64,000 nt of DNA from NCBI RefSeq assembly GCF_007830635.1, contig NZ_VLLA01000002.1, forward strand, positions 620,001 to 684,000. The letters are read 5' to 3'. Made by a program: the position numbers and the translations under genes. Numbering within the stretch: the first letter of the stretch is position 1; every line of letters starts with the position of its first letter. This document shows positions 1 through 8,224 of the stretch, one piece after another. The DNA is from Bradyrhizobium huanghuaihaiense. GTDB lineage: Bacteria; Pseudomonadota; Alphaproteobacteria; Rhizobiales; Xanthobacteraceae. Under the pieces are notes generated by a model. That model was not told where the DNA came from, ran no database searches, and was given only the letters and a program-made list of their open reading frames with translations.

Positions 1-805
1 TCGGCGGCAGCGCCAGGATCAGGCCCTTGCCGGCATCGAGCGCCGAGGCAACCGTGCTGGTCGTGGTGCGCTCGCCGCGGAAGATGTTGGTGTCGCCGAT
101 GAAGTCGGCGACGAAGCGCGTCGTCGGCTGGTTGTAGATCTCGGTCGGCGTGCCGACCTGTTCGACCCGGCCGCCGTTCATCACGGCGATGCGGTCGGAC
201 ATCGCGAGCGCCTCTTCCTGGTCGTGGGTGACGAAGACGAGGGTCAGGCCAAGCTTCTTCTGCAACTGCTTGAGCTCGAACTGCATCTGCTGGCGCAGCT
301 TCTTGTCGAGCGCTCCTAACGGCTCGTCGCAGAGCAGGACGCGCGGGGCGATGACAATGGCCCGCGCGAGCGCGACGCGCTGCTGCTGGCCGCCGGAGAG
401 CTGGGCGGGGCGGCGATCTTCCAGTCCGGACAGCTCGACCATGGCGAGGGCCGCCTTCACCTTGGCCGCGATGGTCGCCTTGTCGAGCCCGCGCATGCGC
501 AGGCCGAAGGCGATGTTCTCGGCGACGGTGCGATGCGGGAACAGCGCGTAGTTCTGGAACACCATGCCCATGTCGCGCTTGTGCGCGGGCACGTGGGTGA
601 TGTCGGCGCCGTCGACGCGGATCGCACCCGAGCTCGGTGTCTCGAAGCCGGCGATCATGCGCAGCGTCGTGGTCTTGCCGCAGCCGGAGGGGCCGAGCAG
701 GGAGAAGAACTCGCCTTGCCGGATGTCCATCGCGACCGCGTCCACGGCGCGGACGCCGCCGTCATAGACCTTGCTGACGCCGGCGATCTCGATCGATGCG
801 CTCAT
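1..805 (-). CDS. ABC transporter ATP-binding protein, polyamine (PotA) type, 3' end beyond window
   Basis: This is the ATPase subunit of a polyamine/Fe-type importer and energises the two permeases encoded upstream. About 268 residues are visible and the C-terminal TOBE region runs off the left edge. The Walker A motif GPSGCGKTT is at about 38-46, the Q-loop lies in [10 protein letters not shown], the signature LSGGQQQR is at 136-143 and Walker B LLCDEP is at 157-162, followed by the D-loop and the H-loop in THDQEEA. The start ATG overlaps the stop of the binding-protein gene as ATGA (802-805), so translation is coupled. It is the last visible gene of an operon led by an IclR regulator. The substrate cannot be read from the ATPase; polyamine, putrescine-like or amino-acid-derived compounds are typical of the family. 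Confidence 0.93.
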   Translation of the reverse strand, partial: MSASIEIAGVSKVYDGGVRAVDAVAMDIRQGEFFSLLGPSGCGKTTTLRMIAGFETPSSGAIRVDGADITHVPAHKRDMGMVFQNYALFPHRTVAENIAFGLRMRGLDKATIAAKVKAALAMVELSGLEDRRPAQLSGGQQQRVALARAIVIAPRVLLCDEPLGALDKKLRQQMQFELKQLQKKLGLTLVFVTHDQEEALAMSDRIAVMNGGRVEQVGTPTEIYNQPTTRFVADFIGDTNIFRGERTTTSTVASALDAGKGLILALPP

Positions 806-1860
806 GCGCGGAAGATCCGGTTGACGCGCTGGTCGATCTCGTCTTTGCGCTCGTTGTACCACTTCCAGTCGACCTGGATCAGCTTCGAGACTTTTTCCGG
901 CGTGGTGAGCAGCTTGGCGTCGTACTTGGCGTCGAGCTTCACCTTCTTGTTGGCCGGCGAGTACCACACGGTCTCGGCGAGGCGCTTCTGCACCTCGGGG
1001 CGGAGCATGTAGTTCACATAGGCGTTGGCGAGCTCCTTCATCTTGCTGCCGGGCGTGATGGTCAGGACCTGCTCGAGCGACAGCACGCCTTCGCTCGGCG
1101 AGACGAAATCGGTCGGCTGGTTCTGCCCGTCATAGCGGTAGATGCCGGAGTCGTGGATGACGCAGAGGCCGACTTCGCCCGACAGCAGCATCTTTTCCAT
1201 CGCGCCGGTGAAATCGACGATCTTGATCGGCTTCAGCTTCTCCAGCGCCGTGTAGGCTGCGTCGAGATCGGTCTGGCCCTTGCCGAACAGCGTGCCGCAC
1301 ATCATCAGGAAGGCCTGGCCGAGGCTGTTGACGGGAATGACATAGCCGCCGCGGACGCCGTTGTATTTCGCGTCCCACAGCTCCTTCCAGGAGGTGATGT
1401 TGCCATAGCCCTTGTCGGTGCGCATGCCGAGGCCGATGGCGCTGGTGAAGATCGAGACGCCGACGATCTTGTCGCTGACGGCGTAGGGATAGACGTCGGC
1501 GAGATTCGGCACGAGCTTCGCGTCGATCTTCGGCTCGACCAGGCCCATTTCGGCGGCCGCCCACTGCTCGTTGGAATTGGTGTGCATCACGTCGTAGATC
1601 GGCGCGGAGCGCGAGCTCGCCTGGAGTTTTGGCAGATAGGGGAAGGCGGAATCGATCTGGAGCTTGCACTTGAATTCGTTCTCGAAGGCGGGGCCGATCT
1701 CGGCCTTCATGATCTCGCCCCACTTGCCGCCCCAGCCGGTGATGCGCAGCGTCGGATCGTCGGCGCGCGCGACGTAAGGCGCGGCGATGGTGCCGATGCC
1801 GAGTGAGGCGCTTGCGGTCAGAAAGCGGCGGCGGCTGAGCGGTCCCAAAGCTTTCATCAT
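802..1860 (-). CDS. Periplasmic substrate-binding protein, PotD/PotF type, Tat-exported
   Basis: This is a family-1 extracellular solute-binding protein of 352 residues, the periplasmic receptor of the importer encoded on both sides of it. The N-terminus carries a twin-arginine motif (SRRRFLTAS, residues 9-17) followed by a hydrophobic stretch and an ARA-type cleavage region near residue 33, so export through Tat is likely. The segment [10 protein letters not shown] resembles the first strand of spermidine/putrescine-binding proteins. It lies 30 bp after the second permease and overlaps the ATPase gene by 4 bp. The ligand is not deducible; the PotD/PotF subfamily covers polyamines and related cations. 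Confidence 0.92.
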   Translation of the reverse strand: MMKALGPLSRRRFLTASASLGIGTIAAPYVARADDPTLRITGWGGKWGEIMKAEIGPAFENEFKCKLQIDSAFPYLPKLQASSRSAPIYDVMHTNSNEQWAAAEMGLVEPKIDAKLVPNLADVYPYAVSDKIVGVSIFTSAIGLGMRTDKGYGNITSWKELWDAKYNGVRGGYVIPVNSLGQAFLMMCGTLFGKGQTDLDAAYTALEKLKPIKIVDFTGAMEKMLLSGEVGLCVIHDSGIYRYDGQNQPTDFVSPSEGVLSLEQVLTITPGSKMKELANAYVNYMLRPEVQKRLAETVWYSPANKKVKLDAKYDAKLLTTPEKVSKLIQVDWKWYNERKDEIDQRVNRIFRA

Positions 1861-1890
1861 GTCTCGAATCCCTGAGGTTACAATGAGCGG

Positions 1891-2760
1891 TTACAATTTG
1901 ACGTAGGAGCGCAGGCCGACCGTGCGGTCGAGCCCGATGACGACGACAAAGGCGAGCACGATCGAGACCACCGAGGCGGCGCCGATGGTGCCGTCCAGAT
2001 CGAACTTCAGATAATTGAACAGCGTGACCGGCAGCGTCTCGTTGCCCGGGGAGACCAGGAACAGCGACACCGGGAACTGGTCGAAGGAGACGATGAAGGC
2101 GAAGATCGCACCCGCAAGCACGCCCGGCTTGATCAGCGGCAGCGTCACCTCGAAGAACGTGCGCAACGGACTGGCGCCGAGATTGCGCGCGGCCTCCTCC
2201 AGGCGCGTGTCGAAATTATGCAGCACGGCGAGCGTGGTGCGCACGACATAAGGCAGCGTCACCAGCGTGTGGCCGGCGACGAGGCCCCAGGTCGGACGTC
2301 CCACATCGAGCAGCACATAGGTCTGGAACAGCGCCAGGCCGGTGAGGATCGCCGGCAGCATCAAGGGCGAGAGCATGGTGGCAACGATCAGCCGCGTGCC
2401 CGGCAGATTGCCGCGCGCGAGCGCAAGCGCCGCGGAGGCGCCGAGGATCGTCGCGGACAGCGTGGTGAGCACGGCGACTTCGAGGCTGAACCACAGCGCA
2501 TGCATGAAGTCGCGCGAAGCGAAGAATTTTTCGAACCAGCGCAGCGACACGCCGACGGGCGGAAACTGGATGAACGGTGTCGGGTTCAACGCGAACACCA
2601 CGACGATTGCGATCGGCGCCAGCAGGAAGACCAGGATGGCGATGTTGATCGCAAGATAGAGGTAGCGGCCGTAGTGCCTGATAGGCCCGGGCGTCCGCAC
2701 GGATGCCGCCTGCTGCGCCGCCGGGAGCGATGCGCTATTCGAGGCCGCGGTTTGCATCAT
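1891..2760 (-). CDS. ABC transporter permease, PotC type
   Basis: This is an inner-membrane permease of the binding-protein-dependent transport family with about six membrane segments. The cytoplasmic EAA loop is clear (EEAARNLGASPLRTFFEVTLP), and this is the contact site for the ATPase. An upstream in-frame ATG at 2778 exists, but it lies inside the preceding permease gene. I chose 2760 because a GAGG ribosome binding site stands just before the paired ATGs at 2760 and 2757. The chosen start is 4 bp beyond the preceding stop. With 2765-3640 it forms the heterodimeric membrane channel. Confidence 0.92.
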   Translation of the reverse strand: MMQTAASNSASLPAAQQAASVRTPGPIRHYGRYLYLAINIAILVFLLAPIAIVVVFALNPTPFIQFPPVGVSLRWFEKFFASRDFMHALWFSLEVAVLTTLSATILGASAALALARGNLPGTRLIVATMLSPLMLPAILTGLALFQTYVLLDVGRPTWGLVAGHTLVTLPYVVRTTLAVLHNFDTRLEEAARNLGASPLRTFFEVTLPLIKPGVLAGAIFAFIVSFDQFPVSLFLVSPGNETLPVTLFNYLKFDLDGTIGAASVVSIVLAFVVVIGLDRTVGLRSYVKL

Positions 2761-2764
2761 TGCC

Positions 2765-3640
2765 TCACTGCAGTTCACGCTGGCCGGAGACGAGGCCGAG
2801 CGCGCGGTTATAGGCGATGACGAGCATGAGCGAGATCACGAGCAGCACGATGCCAAGCGCGGCGGCGAAGCCGACGTTGAAGTTCGCCGAGATCTGCTGG
2901 TAGATCAGGATCGGCAGCGTCATGATCTGGAAGCCGCCGAGCAGGATCGGCGTGACATAGGCGCTGATCGCGAGCGCGAATACCAGCAGCGAGCCGGCGA
3001 GGATGCCGGGCAGGCTGAGCGGCAACGTCACCTCGAGGAAGGCGCGCAAGGGGCTGGCGCCGAGATTTTCCGCAGCCTGCTCCAGCCGCTCGTCGATCCG
3101 GCCGATGACGCCGGTCAGCGTCAGCACCATGAAGGGCACGTAGATGTGGACGAGGCCGACCACGATGCCGGTCTCGGTGTACATCAGCTTGAGCGGCTGA
3201 GCGATGAGGCCGAGCGACATCAGGGTCTGGTTGACCACGCCCTTGTCGGAGAGCAGCGTCATCCAGGCGAAGGTGCGCACCACGATGCCGGTCAGCATCG
3301 GCGCCAACACCGCCATCAGCAGCAGCGCGTGACCGGCACGGCTCTTGATGCGCGCCATCCAGTGCGCCAGCGGATAGCCGATGAGGAGCGCGACCAGCGT
3401 GGTGACCAGCCCGATCCGGATCGTGGTCCAGATCACCTCGAGATAATAGGGATCGCCGACCATGCGGGCGTAGTGACGCGCGGTGAAGGCGACCTTCGGC
3501 ATCACCACGGGATTGCCGGTGAGCACGCTCATCAGCGCCATCAGCCCGATCGGCAGGAAGAAGAACAAGGCAAACAGCAGCGCGCTCGGCAGGATGAAGA
3601 GCGCAAGGCCGTTGGGACGGGTGGTTGCGGTGCTGCTCAT
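2765..3640 (-). CDS. ABC transporter permease, PotB type
   Basis: This is a 291-residue inner-membrane permease, the first of the two channel subunits. Hydrophobic segments begin at about residue 12 (LALFILPSALLFALFFFLPIG), and the EAA loop EQAAENLGASPLRAFLEVTLP is near residues 190-210. The start ATG overlaps the stop of the IclR-family gene (ATGA, 3637-3640). The regulator and transporter are therefore one transcription unit, in the order regulator, permease, permease, binding protein, ATPase. Confidence 0.92.
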   Translation of the reverse strand: MSSTATTRPNGLALFILPSALLFALFFFLPIGLMALMSVLTGNPVVMPKVAFTARHYARMVGDPYYLEVIWTTIRIGLVTTLVALLIGYPLAHWMARIKSRAGHALLLMAVLAPMLTGIVVRTFAWMTLLSDKGVVNQTLMSLGLIAQPLKLMYTETGIVVGLVHIYVPFMVLTLTGVIGRIDERLEQAAENLGASPLRAFLEVTLPLSLPGILAGSLLVFALAISAYVTPILLGGFQIMTLPILIYQQISANFNVGFAAALGIVLLVISLMLVIAYNRALGLVSGQRELQ

Positions 3641-4419
3641 CGCGTCCCCGTCTGGATGCGCGCGGTGTCCTGATCGAGCGGATCGCCGGTCAGTCGTCGC
3701 AGCTTCGCGGCCATCGCCGCCAGCTCGCGGCGGACGTTGGCGCGTTCGGCGGCGGTGGTCGCCTGCACGGAATAGGACACTGCGATGCCGATCATCTCGC
3801 CGGTCTCGCCGCTCTTGAGCGCAAAGCCTTGCGAGCCGACGCCCTCGATGGATTCATCGGCCGCCTCCGACACGCCGGTGCGGCGAATCTCGTCGAGGCG
3901 CGTGATCAACTGCTTGAAATTCTGCGGCGAGTTGCGCGGCAGCTTTGGATAGGTCGCGGGCACGCGTGCGCGGATGTCGTCGTCGGAGAGGCGCGCCAGC
4001 ATGGCGCGGCCGTTCGAGGTCGCGAGCGCCGGCGTGCGCTGGCCGGGTGGATTGACGACGCGCAGGGGATTGGAGCCCGGCACGATCCGGAGCACGACCT
4101 GCTCATAGCCGTCGAGCACGGCGATGTAGCCGGTGTGGCCCGTGCGCGCACAGACCTCGCGCAACTCGCGCTCGGCCATGCTGATGAGATCGTCATGGGC
4201 ACGGTGCAGCCGACCGAGCTCGAAGGTGAGCAGGCCGGGCCGGTAGCGGCGGGTGTGCGGGTCCTGCTCGAGCAGGCCGCAATCGCGCAAGGAGCGCAGC
4301 AGCCGCGAGGTCGAGCTCTTCGGCTTGCCCGTCAGCGCCATCACATCCGCGAACGACAGATCCGGCCGCGCGCTGGAAAAGCAGCGGAGGATCTCGATCG
4401 CGTTGGTGAGAGCGCTCAT
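3637..4419 (-). CDS. IclR-family transcriptional regulator
   Basis: This is a repressor/activator of the IclR family, about 260 residues. It has an N-terminal winged helix (ALTNAIEILRCF, then KPKSSTSRLLRSL for the recognition helix, about 1-65) and a C-terminal effector-binding domain (about 80-250, ending with the typical GIAVSYSVQA strand). The open frame extends upstream to 4464, but the ATG at 4419 matches usual IclR N-termini and leaves the palindrome at 4438-4454 as a free operator. It is the first gene of the importer operon and overlaps the next gene by 4 bp, so it probably senses the imported compound or a product and controls its own operon. Confidence 0.88.
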   Translation of the reverse strand: MSALTNAIEILRCFSSARPDLSFADVMALTGKPKSSTSRLLRSLRDCGLLEQDPHTRRYRPGLLTFELGRLHRAHDDLISMAERELREVCARTGHTGYIAVLDGYEQVVLRIVPGSNPLRVVNPPGQRTPALATSNGRAMLARLSDDDIRARVPATYPKLPRNSPQNFKQLITRLDEIRRTGVSEAADESIEGVGSQGFALKSGETGEMIGIAVSYSVQATTAAERANVRRELAAMAAKLRRLTGDPLDQDTARIQTGTR

Positions 4420-4437
4420 GAAGGCTGGTCCAAGGCA

Positions 4438-4454
4438 GTTCCAAATTTCGGAAC
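4438..4454. promoter_or_regulatory. Candidate IclR operator (inverted repeat)
   Basis: GTTCC-aaatttc-GGAAC is a perfect 5-bp inverted repeat with an AT-rich 7-bp spacer, 19-35 bp upstream of the regulator's start. The flanks add CAAGG...CCTTG. A degenerate second copy (TCCCAAATTCT) follows at about 4458-4470. The position and symmetry fit autoregulation by the IclR protein; binding is inferred. Confidence 0.45.
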
Positions 4455-4558
4455 CTTGTCCCAAATTCTAAGCCTGGCGCGGAAACGGGCAAGCGGAAAT
4501 TTCCGGCAGGCTGGCGCCCGATTGCGCAGATGCGGCGGAAGGTCGCTTGCAGAGGTTC

Positions 4559-4594
4559 GAAGCGACGCATCGCAGTCGTGCGATGCGTCGCTTC
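4559..4594. terminator. Strong 16-bp-stem hairpin after the mhqD-like gene
   Basis: A perfect 16-bp inverted repeat (arms 4559-4574 and 4579-4594) with a 4-base loop begins 5 bp downstream of the stop codon of the hydrolase gene, which is read on the minus strand. No U-run follows on that strand, so it is either a terminator without a U-tract or an RNA-stabilising 3' stem. It separates this operon from the convergently placed IclR leader region. Confidence 0.6.
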
Positions 4595-4598
4595 TTCG

Positions 4599-5225
4599 TC
4601 AGGCCGCTTCGGCGGCGACGTTGCCAATCCAGTCGCGGGCGAGCGTCACGTCGGCCTGCGACAATTGATGGCCCGCCGGCAGGACCTTGTGCGTCACGCT
4701 GGCGCCGGCTTGCGACAGCAGCGCGGCGAGCTGCGCCGAGTTGCTCGCCGGCACGATCGGATCAGCCTGCCCGGACAGCAGCAGGACAGGTTTGCCGCCG
4801 AGCTCCGCTTTGGGCGAATCCGACAACGGCACCATGGCGCGCAGCAGGATCGCGCCTGCAAGCGCGTCCGGCTTCAGCAGCAACAGCGCGGCTGCGATGT
4901 TGGCGCCGTTGGAGAAGCCGACCGCGACAGGCGCGGCGATGCCGTAGCGTTGCCGCGCTTCCGTAACGAAGTCGCCGAGCTCGCGTGCACGCCGTCGCAC
5001 GTCCTCCTCGTCGAATACACCCTCGGCGAGGCGGCGGAAGAAGCGCGGCATGCCGTGCTCGAGCACGCGGCCGCGGGGCGAGAGCAGGGCCGAGCCCGGC
5101 GAGATCATCTTGCCAAGGCCGAGGAGATCGTTCTCGTCACCGCCGGTGCCGTGCAGCAGCAGCAGAGGAGGGGAGCCCGCGCTGGTCGCGGGCTCGAAGC
5201 GATGGATGAATGCACTCTCGGTCAC
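4599..5225 (-). CDS. mhqD: Alpha/beta hydrolase, MhqD/YpfH-like carboxylesterase
   Basis: This is a serine hydrolase of the phospholipase/carboxylesterase family, 208 residues, cytoplasmic. The catalytic triad is visible: Ser105 in GFSNG, Asp155 in SGQADPIVP and His186 in PAGHQLS. The oxyanion motif HGTGGDEND is at about 25-33. It starts with GTG and overlaps the stop of the upstream dioxygenase gene as GTGA. The pairing of this hydrolase with an MhqO-type glyoxalase-fold dioxygenase is known from quinone/hydroquinone detoxification loci (mhqD/mhqO), and that is the best guess for its role. The symbol is by analogy; the substrate is unproven. Confidence 0.82.
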   Translation of the reverse strand: MTESAFIHRFEPATSAGSPPLLLLHGTGGDENDLLGLGKMISPGSALLSPRGRVLEHGMPRFFRRLAEGVFDEEDVRRRARELGDFVTEARQRYGIAAPVAVGFSNGANIAAALLLLKPDALAGAILLRAMVPLSDSPKAELGGKPVLLLSGQADPIVPASNSAQLAALLSQAGASVTHKVLPAGHQLSQADVTLARDWIGNVAAEAA

Positions 5226-6160
5226 GACACGCTCTCCTCCAGGCTCGGCAGCACGTCCTCGATCTGCTTGCGATGCTGCTCGAGGAAGCCGGGCAGCTTC
5301 AGGTCACGTCCCAGCGTCGCGACGGGTTCGTCGACGGCGAAGCCGGGGATATCGGTTGCGATCTCGAACAGCACGCCGCCGGGCTCGCGGAAGTAGATCG
5401 ACCGGAAGTAGTTTCGGTCGCGCTGCTCGGTCGGGTGCAGGCCGTGATTGCTCACGAGCTTTTGTGCCATCTGGCCCTGCTCGGCATCGTCAGCCGCGCG
5501 GAAGGCGATGTGATGCACCGAGCCGCCGCCCTGGTGCCCACGTAAAAAGCCCTTGGCCTCATAGATGTCGACGACGCTGCCTTCGACATCGCCCGCGGCC
5601 TTGAAGCGGATCACGGAGCCTTCGCGGCCGGTCTCCTTGAAGCCGAACACGTCGGTGAGGACGGCGGCCGTCTTCGCCGCGCTGTCGAGCAGCAGCGTCA
5701 CGCCGTGGAAACCGCGGATCGCGTGTTCGGCCGGCACGTCGCCATTGCTCCAGCCGGGCTCGTTCTCCGCACCCGGCACGCCAACCAGCGCGAGCGCCAT
5801 CCCATCGGGATCGGTGAAGGGCAGCACGGATTCGCCAAAGCGCTTCTCCAGCGCCTCGTAGGCGATGCCCTTTTCGGTGAAGCGCTGGGTCCAGTAGCCG
5901 AGCGAACGCTGCGGCACGCGGAAGGCGGTCTGATGGGTTTCGCCGACGCCGCGGCGGCCGGCCGGCACGCCGGCCCAGGGGAAGAAGGTCAGGATGGTGC
6001 CGGGGCGGCCGGTCTCGTCGCCATAATAGAAGTGATAGGTGCCGGGATCGTCAAAATTGACCGTCTTCTTGACGAAGCGCAGGCCGAGATCCCGGGTGTA
6101 GAAGCCGAAATTCCTGATGGGGTCGCCGGCGATCGCGGTCACATGGTGCAGTCCAGACAT
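5222..6160 (-). CDS. mhqO: Ring-cleaving dioxygenase, VOC/glyoxalase fold, MhqO-like
   Basis: This protein of about 312 residues has two vicinal-oxygen-chelate modules. The N-terminal module begins GLHHVTAIAGDP and the C-terminal module begins with GFHGVTLLLDS. Likely metal ligands are the His residues at the start of the first module, His in GSVHHIAFRA, and Glu in GGVLFEIATD. Family members open hydroquinone or related rings with Fe(II). The ATG at 6160 is preceded by a strong AGGAGG, so the upstream extension to 6241 is not used. It is divergent from a LysR regulator and coupled to the hydrolase gene. Confidence 0.87.
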   Translation of the reverse strand: MSGLHHVTAIAGDPIRNFGFYTRDLGLRFVKKTVNFDDPGTYHFYYGDETGRPGTILTFFPWAGVPAGRRGVGETHQTAFRVPQRSLGYWTQRFTEKGIAYEALEKRFGESVLPFTDPDGMALALVGVPGAENEPGWSNGDVPAEHAIRGFHGVTLLLDSAAKTAAVLTDVFGFKETGREGSVIRFKAAGDVEGSVVDIYEAKGFLRGHQGGGSVHHIAFRAADDAEQGQMAQKLVSNHGLHPTEQRDRNYFRSIYFREPGGVLFEIATDIPGFAVDEPVATLGRDLKLPGFLEQHRKQIEDVLPSLEESVS

Positions 6161-6218
6161 TGTCGTCCTCCTGAAATCGGGGAGCGGTCTTGCTCTGGGC
6201 GGAAATATCGTTCCGCTT

Positions 6219-6275
6219 TGGATTGGAGACAATCCATGCAAATATGACGGCTATGTCTACGATTTGGAAACAATC
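6219..6275. promoter_or_regulatory. Two candidate LysR operators between mhqO-like gene and regulator
   Basis: TGGATTG-gaga-CAATCCA (6219-6236) is a perfect 7-bp inverted repeat. A related element, GATT-tggaaac-AATC, is at 6261-6275. Their centres are about 40 bp apart, close to four helical turns, in the 129-bp divergent gap. This is the usual architecture of a LysR recognition site plus activation site. Binding is inferred. Confidence 0.5.
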
Positions 6276-6289
6276 ACCGGAGCCAGACC

Positions 6290-7198
6290 TTGGATAAGGT
6301 CGCCAGCCTCCGGGCCTTCGTCAAAGTGGTCGAAAGCGGCAGCTTTGCCGAGGCGGGCCGGCAGCTGCGGCTGTCGCGCTCGGCGATCAGCAAATACATC
6401 GCCGACCTCGAGGAGAGCCTCGGCGTCCAGCTCTTGAACCGGACCACGCGGCACGCCAGCCCGACCGAGAACGGCCAGCGCTATTTCGAGCGTGCGGTCG
6501 TGATCCTCTCGGAGATCGAGGCCGCCGATCAGGCGGTGACGCAGGCCCAGTCAGCGCCGCGGGGCTTGTTGCGCGTCAACGCGCCGATGTCGTTCGGCAC
6601 CATGCGGCTCGGTCCGGTGCTGGCCGATTTCATGACGCGCTATGGCGAGCTTCAGCTCCAGATCGTGCTCAGCGACGATCTGCTCGATCCTGTGCAGGAC
6701 GGTTTTGACGTGACCTTGCGGATCGCGGAGCTGGAATCCTCCAGCCTGATCGCGCGCAGGATCGTGCCTGTCCCCCGCATGATCTGTGCCTCGCCGGATT
6801 ATCTCGCCCGTCACGGCACGCCAAAACATCCGCAGGATCTGCGCGAGCACGCTTCGCTGACCTACGGCTTCCTGCTCACCGGCAATCAGTGGAAACTGAC
6901 CGGCGCCGACGGCGATCACTGGATCCAGCCGGCCTGGTCGCTCTGCGTCAACAATGCCGAAGTGCTGCGCGACGTCGCGATCAAGGGCCGGGGGCTGGCG
7001 TTGCTTCCGGAGTTCATCGCGGCCGACGCTTTGAAGAAAGGCGAGCTGCGGACGGTGCTGGACGACTATTCTGCGCCGCCGCTCGCACTCTATGCGGTGT
7101 ATCCGCCGACGCGGCATTTGTCGGTGAAGGTGCGGCTGTTCATCGATTTCCTGGTCGAGCGTTTTGGTCGGGAGGACGCAGGCGTGGGGACGCGCTGA
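6290..7198 (+). CDS. LysR-family transcriptional regulator
   Basis: This 302-residue LysR protein has its winged helix at about 1-60 (SLRAFVKVVESGSFAEAGRQ, with RSAISKYIADLE as the recognition helix). The periplasmic-binding-protein-like effector domain spans about 90-290 and ends LSVKVRLFIDFLVERF, typical of the YafC/DsdC-like subgroup that guards redox or aromatic stress genes. The start is TTG, as no in-frame ATG lies in the correct place. It is divergent from the mhqO-like gene and probably regulates it through the inverted repeats between them. Confidence 0.87.
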   Translation: MDKVASLRAFVKVVESGSFAEAGRQLRLSRSAISKYIADLEESLGVQLLNRTTRHASPTENGQRYFERAVVILSEIEAADQAVTQAQSAPRGLLRVNAPMSFGTMRLGPVLADFMTRYGELQLQIVLSDDLLDPVQDGFDVTLRIAELESSSLIARRIVPVPRMICASPDYLARHGTPKHPQDLREHASLTYGFLLTGNQWKLTGADGDHWIQPAWSLCVNNAEVLRDVAIKGRGLALLPEFIAADALKKGELRTVLDDYSAPPLALYAVYPPTRHLSVKVRLFIDFLVERFGREDAGVGTR

Positions 7199-7225
7199 CT
7201 TAAAAGCGGCGGCTCGAACTGACTT

Positions 7226-7248
7226 GTCCTCAGTTGCAGACCGAGGAC
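7226..7248. terminator. Weak candidate bidirectional terminator
   Basis: GTCCTC-N11-GAGGAC lies in the 54-bp gap between the convergent LysR and L,D-transpeptidase genes. The stem is 6 bp and no T-run follows on either strand, so this is a weak call based mainly on position. Confidence 0.25.
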
Positions 7249-7252
7249 TGAG

Positions 7253-8110
7253 TTACTGGGCCTCGGCGATCTTCGGTCCAGATGACGGCATCTGCGCGCT
7301 ATTTGCCGAGGGCCGGTTCGACGGCGATGCCGGCTCCGGCGAACGGACAGCGGCGTCAGGCGGCGCTCCCTGGGATGGTCGACGGGCAGCGGTTGCCGGA
7401 AGCACGATCACTTTCGCTCCGACTTTCACCCGCTCATAAAGGTCCACGACATCCTCATTGGTCAGCCGGATACAGCCGGACGAAACTCGTTTCCCGATCG
7501 TATCGGGCTTGTTGGTGCCGTGAATTCGATATTCGGTCTCGCCGAGATACATCGCCCGGGCGCCGAGCGGGTTGCCGGGGCCGCCTGCCATGAACCGCGG
7601 CAGATAGGGTTGACGCGAGACCATCTCCGCAGGCGGATGCCAATCCGGCCATTCTGCTTTACGGGCCACAGTCTGCTCACCGGACCACGTGAAACCTTCG
7701 CGGCCAACACCGATGCCGTAGCGCAGTGCTTGCGTGTCGTTCAGGACGAAATAAAGGAACGTGTTCTTGGTATCGATGATCACGGTGCCCGGCGTCTGCC
7801 GGCTGGCGTAGTCGACCACCTGCCGAACCAATGCTCCGGGAACGTCAGCATCGGCTCTTGGTGGTTCGACCAGAGGCGCCGGGGCTGGAATCGGAGCCGG
7901 CGCGGATGCATGCGTTGGAGGTGCCACGTAAACCGGACTTGACGATGCCTGGGCTTGGGGCGCGGACGGCTTCCGTGCCGGCTGCACGCTGGCCGGGCGA
8001 GACAGCAAACCGTACCCCAATGCGGCGACGGCCACGGCGCCAATTGCAACTCTCGCAGCCATTGGCAGTGCGAGCGTCTCCGCCTTTCCACGCTTGGCCC
8101 GCTTACTCAT
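7253..8110 (-). CDS. L,D-transpeptidase (YkuD domain), membrane-anchored
   Basis: This peptidoglycan cross-linking or lipoprotein-attaching enzyme has about 285 residues. After a basic N-terminus, one membrane anchor (about 17-36) leads to a Pro/Ala-rich linker and then the YkuD domain (about 100-240). The active-site signature is complete: HGTNKPDTIGKRVSSGCIRL with catalytic Cys213. A Pro/Ser-rich tail of about 40 residues follows. The start at 8110 has a GGGGAAAG site; an in-frame start at 8152 lacks support. It stands alone, convergent with the LysR gene. In rhizobia such enzymes make 3-3 or 1-3 cross-links and tether outer-membrane proteins; which one applies here is not evident. Confidence 0.9.
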   Translation of the reverse strand: MSKRAKRGKAETLALPMAARVAIGAVAVAALGYGLLSRPASVQPARKPSAPQAQASSSPVYVAPPTHASAPAPIPAPAPLVEPPRADADVPGALVRQVVDYASRQTPGTVIIDTKNTFLYFVLNDTQALRYGIGVGREGFTWSGEQTVARKAEWPDWHPPAEMVSRQPYLPRFMAGGPGNPLGARAMYLGETEYRIHGTNKPDTIGKRVSSGCIRLTNEDVVDLYERVKVGAKVIVLPATAARRPSQGAPPDAAVRSPEPASPSNRPSANSAQMPSSGPKIAEAQ

Positions 8111-8224
8111 GTCTTTCCCCAGGTCACCATGCCTGGAAGAGGTACCCAGCAAAATTTAAGAAACTTCGAAGCGATGTCGCTCAGACTGGAACCGTCAGCG
8201 ATGGTTAACGCCGAACTCCGTGCG

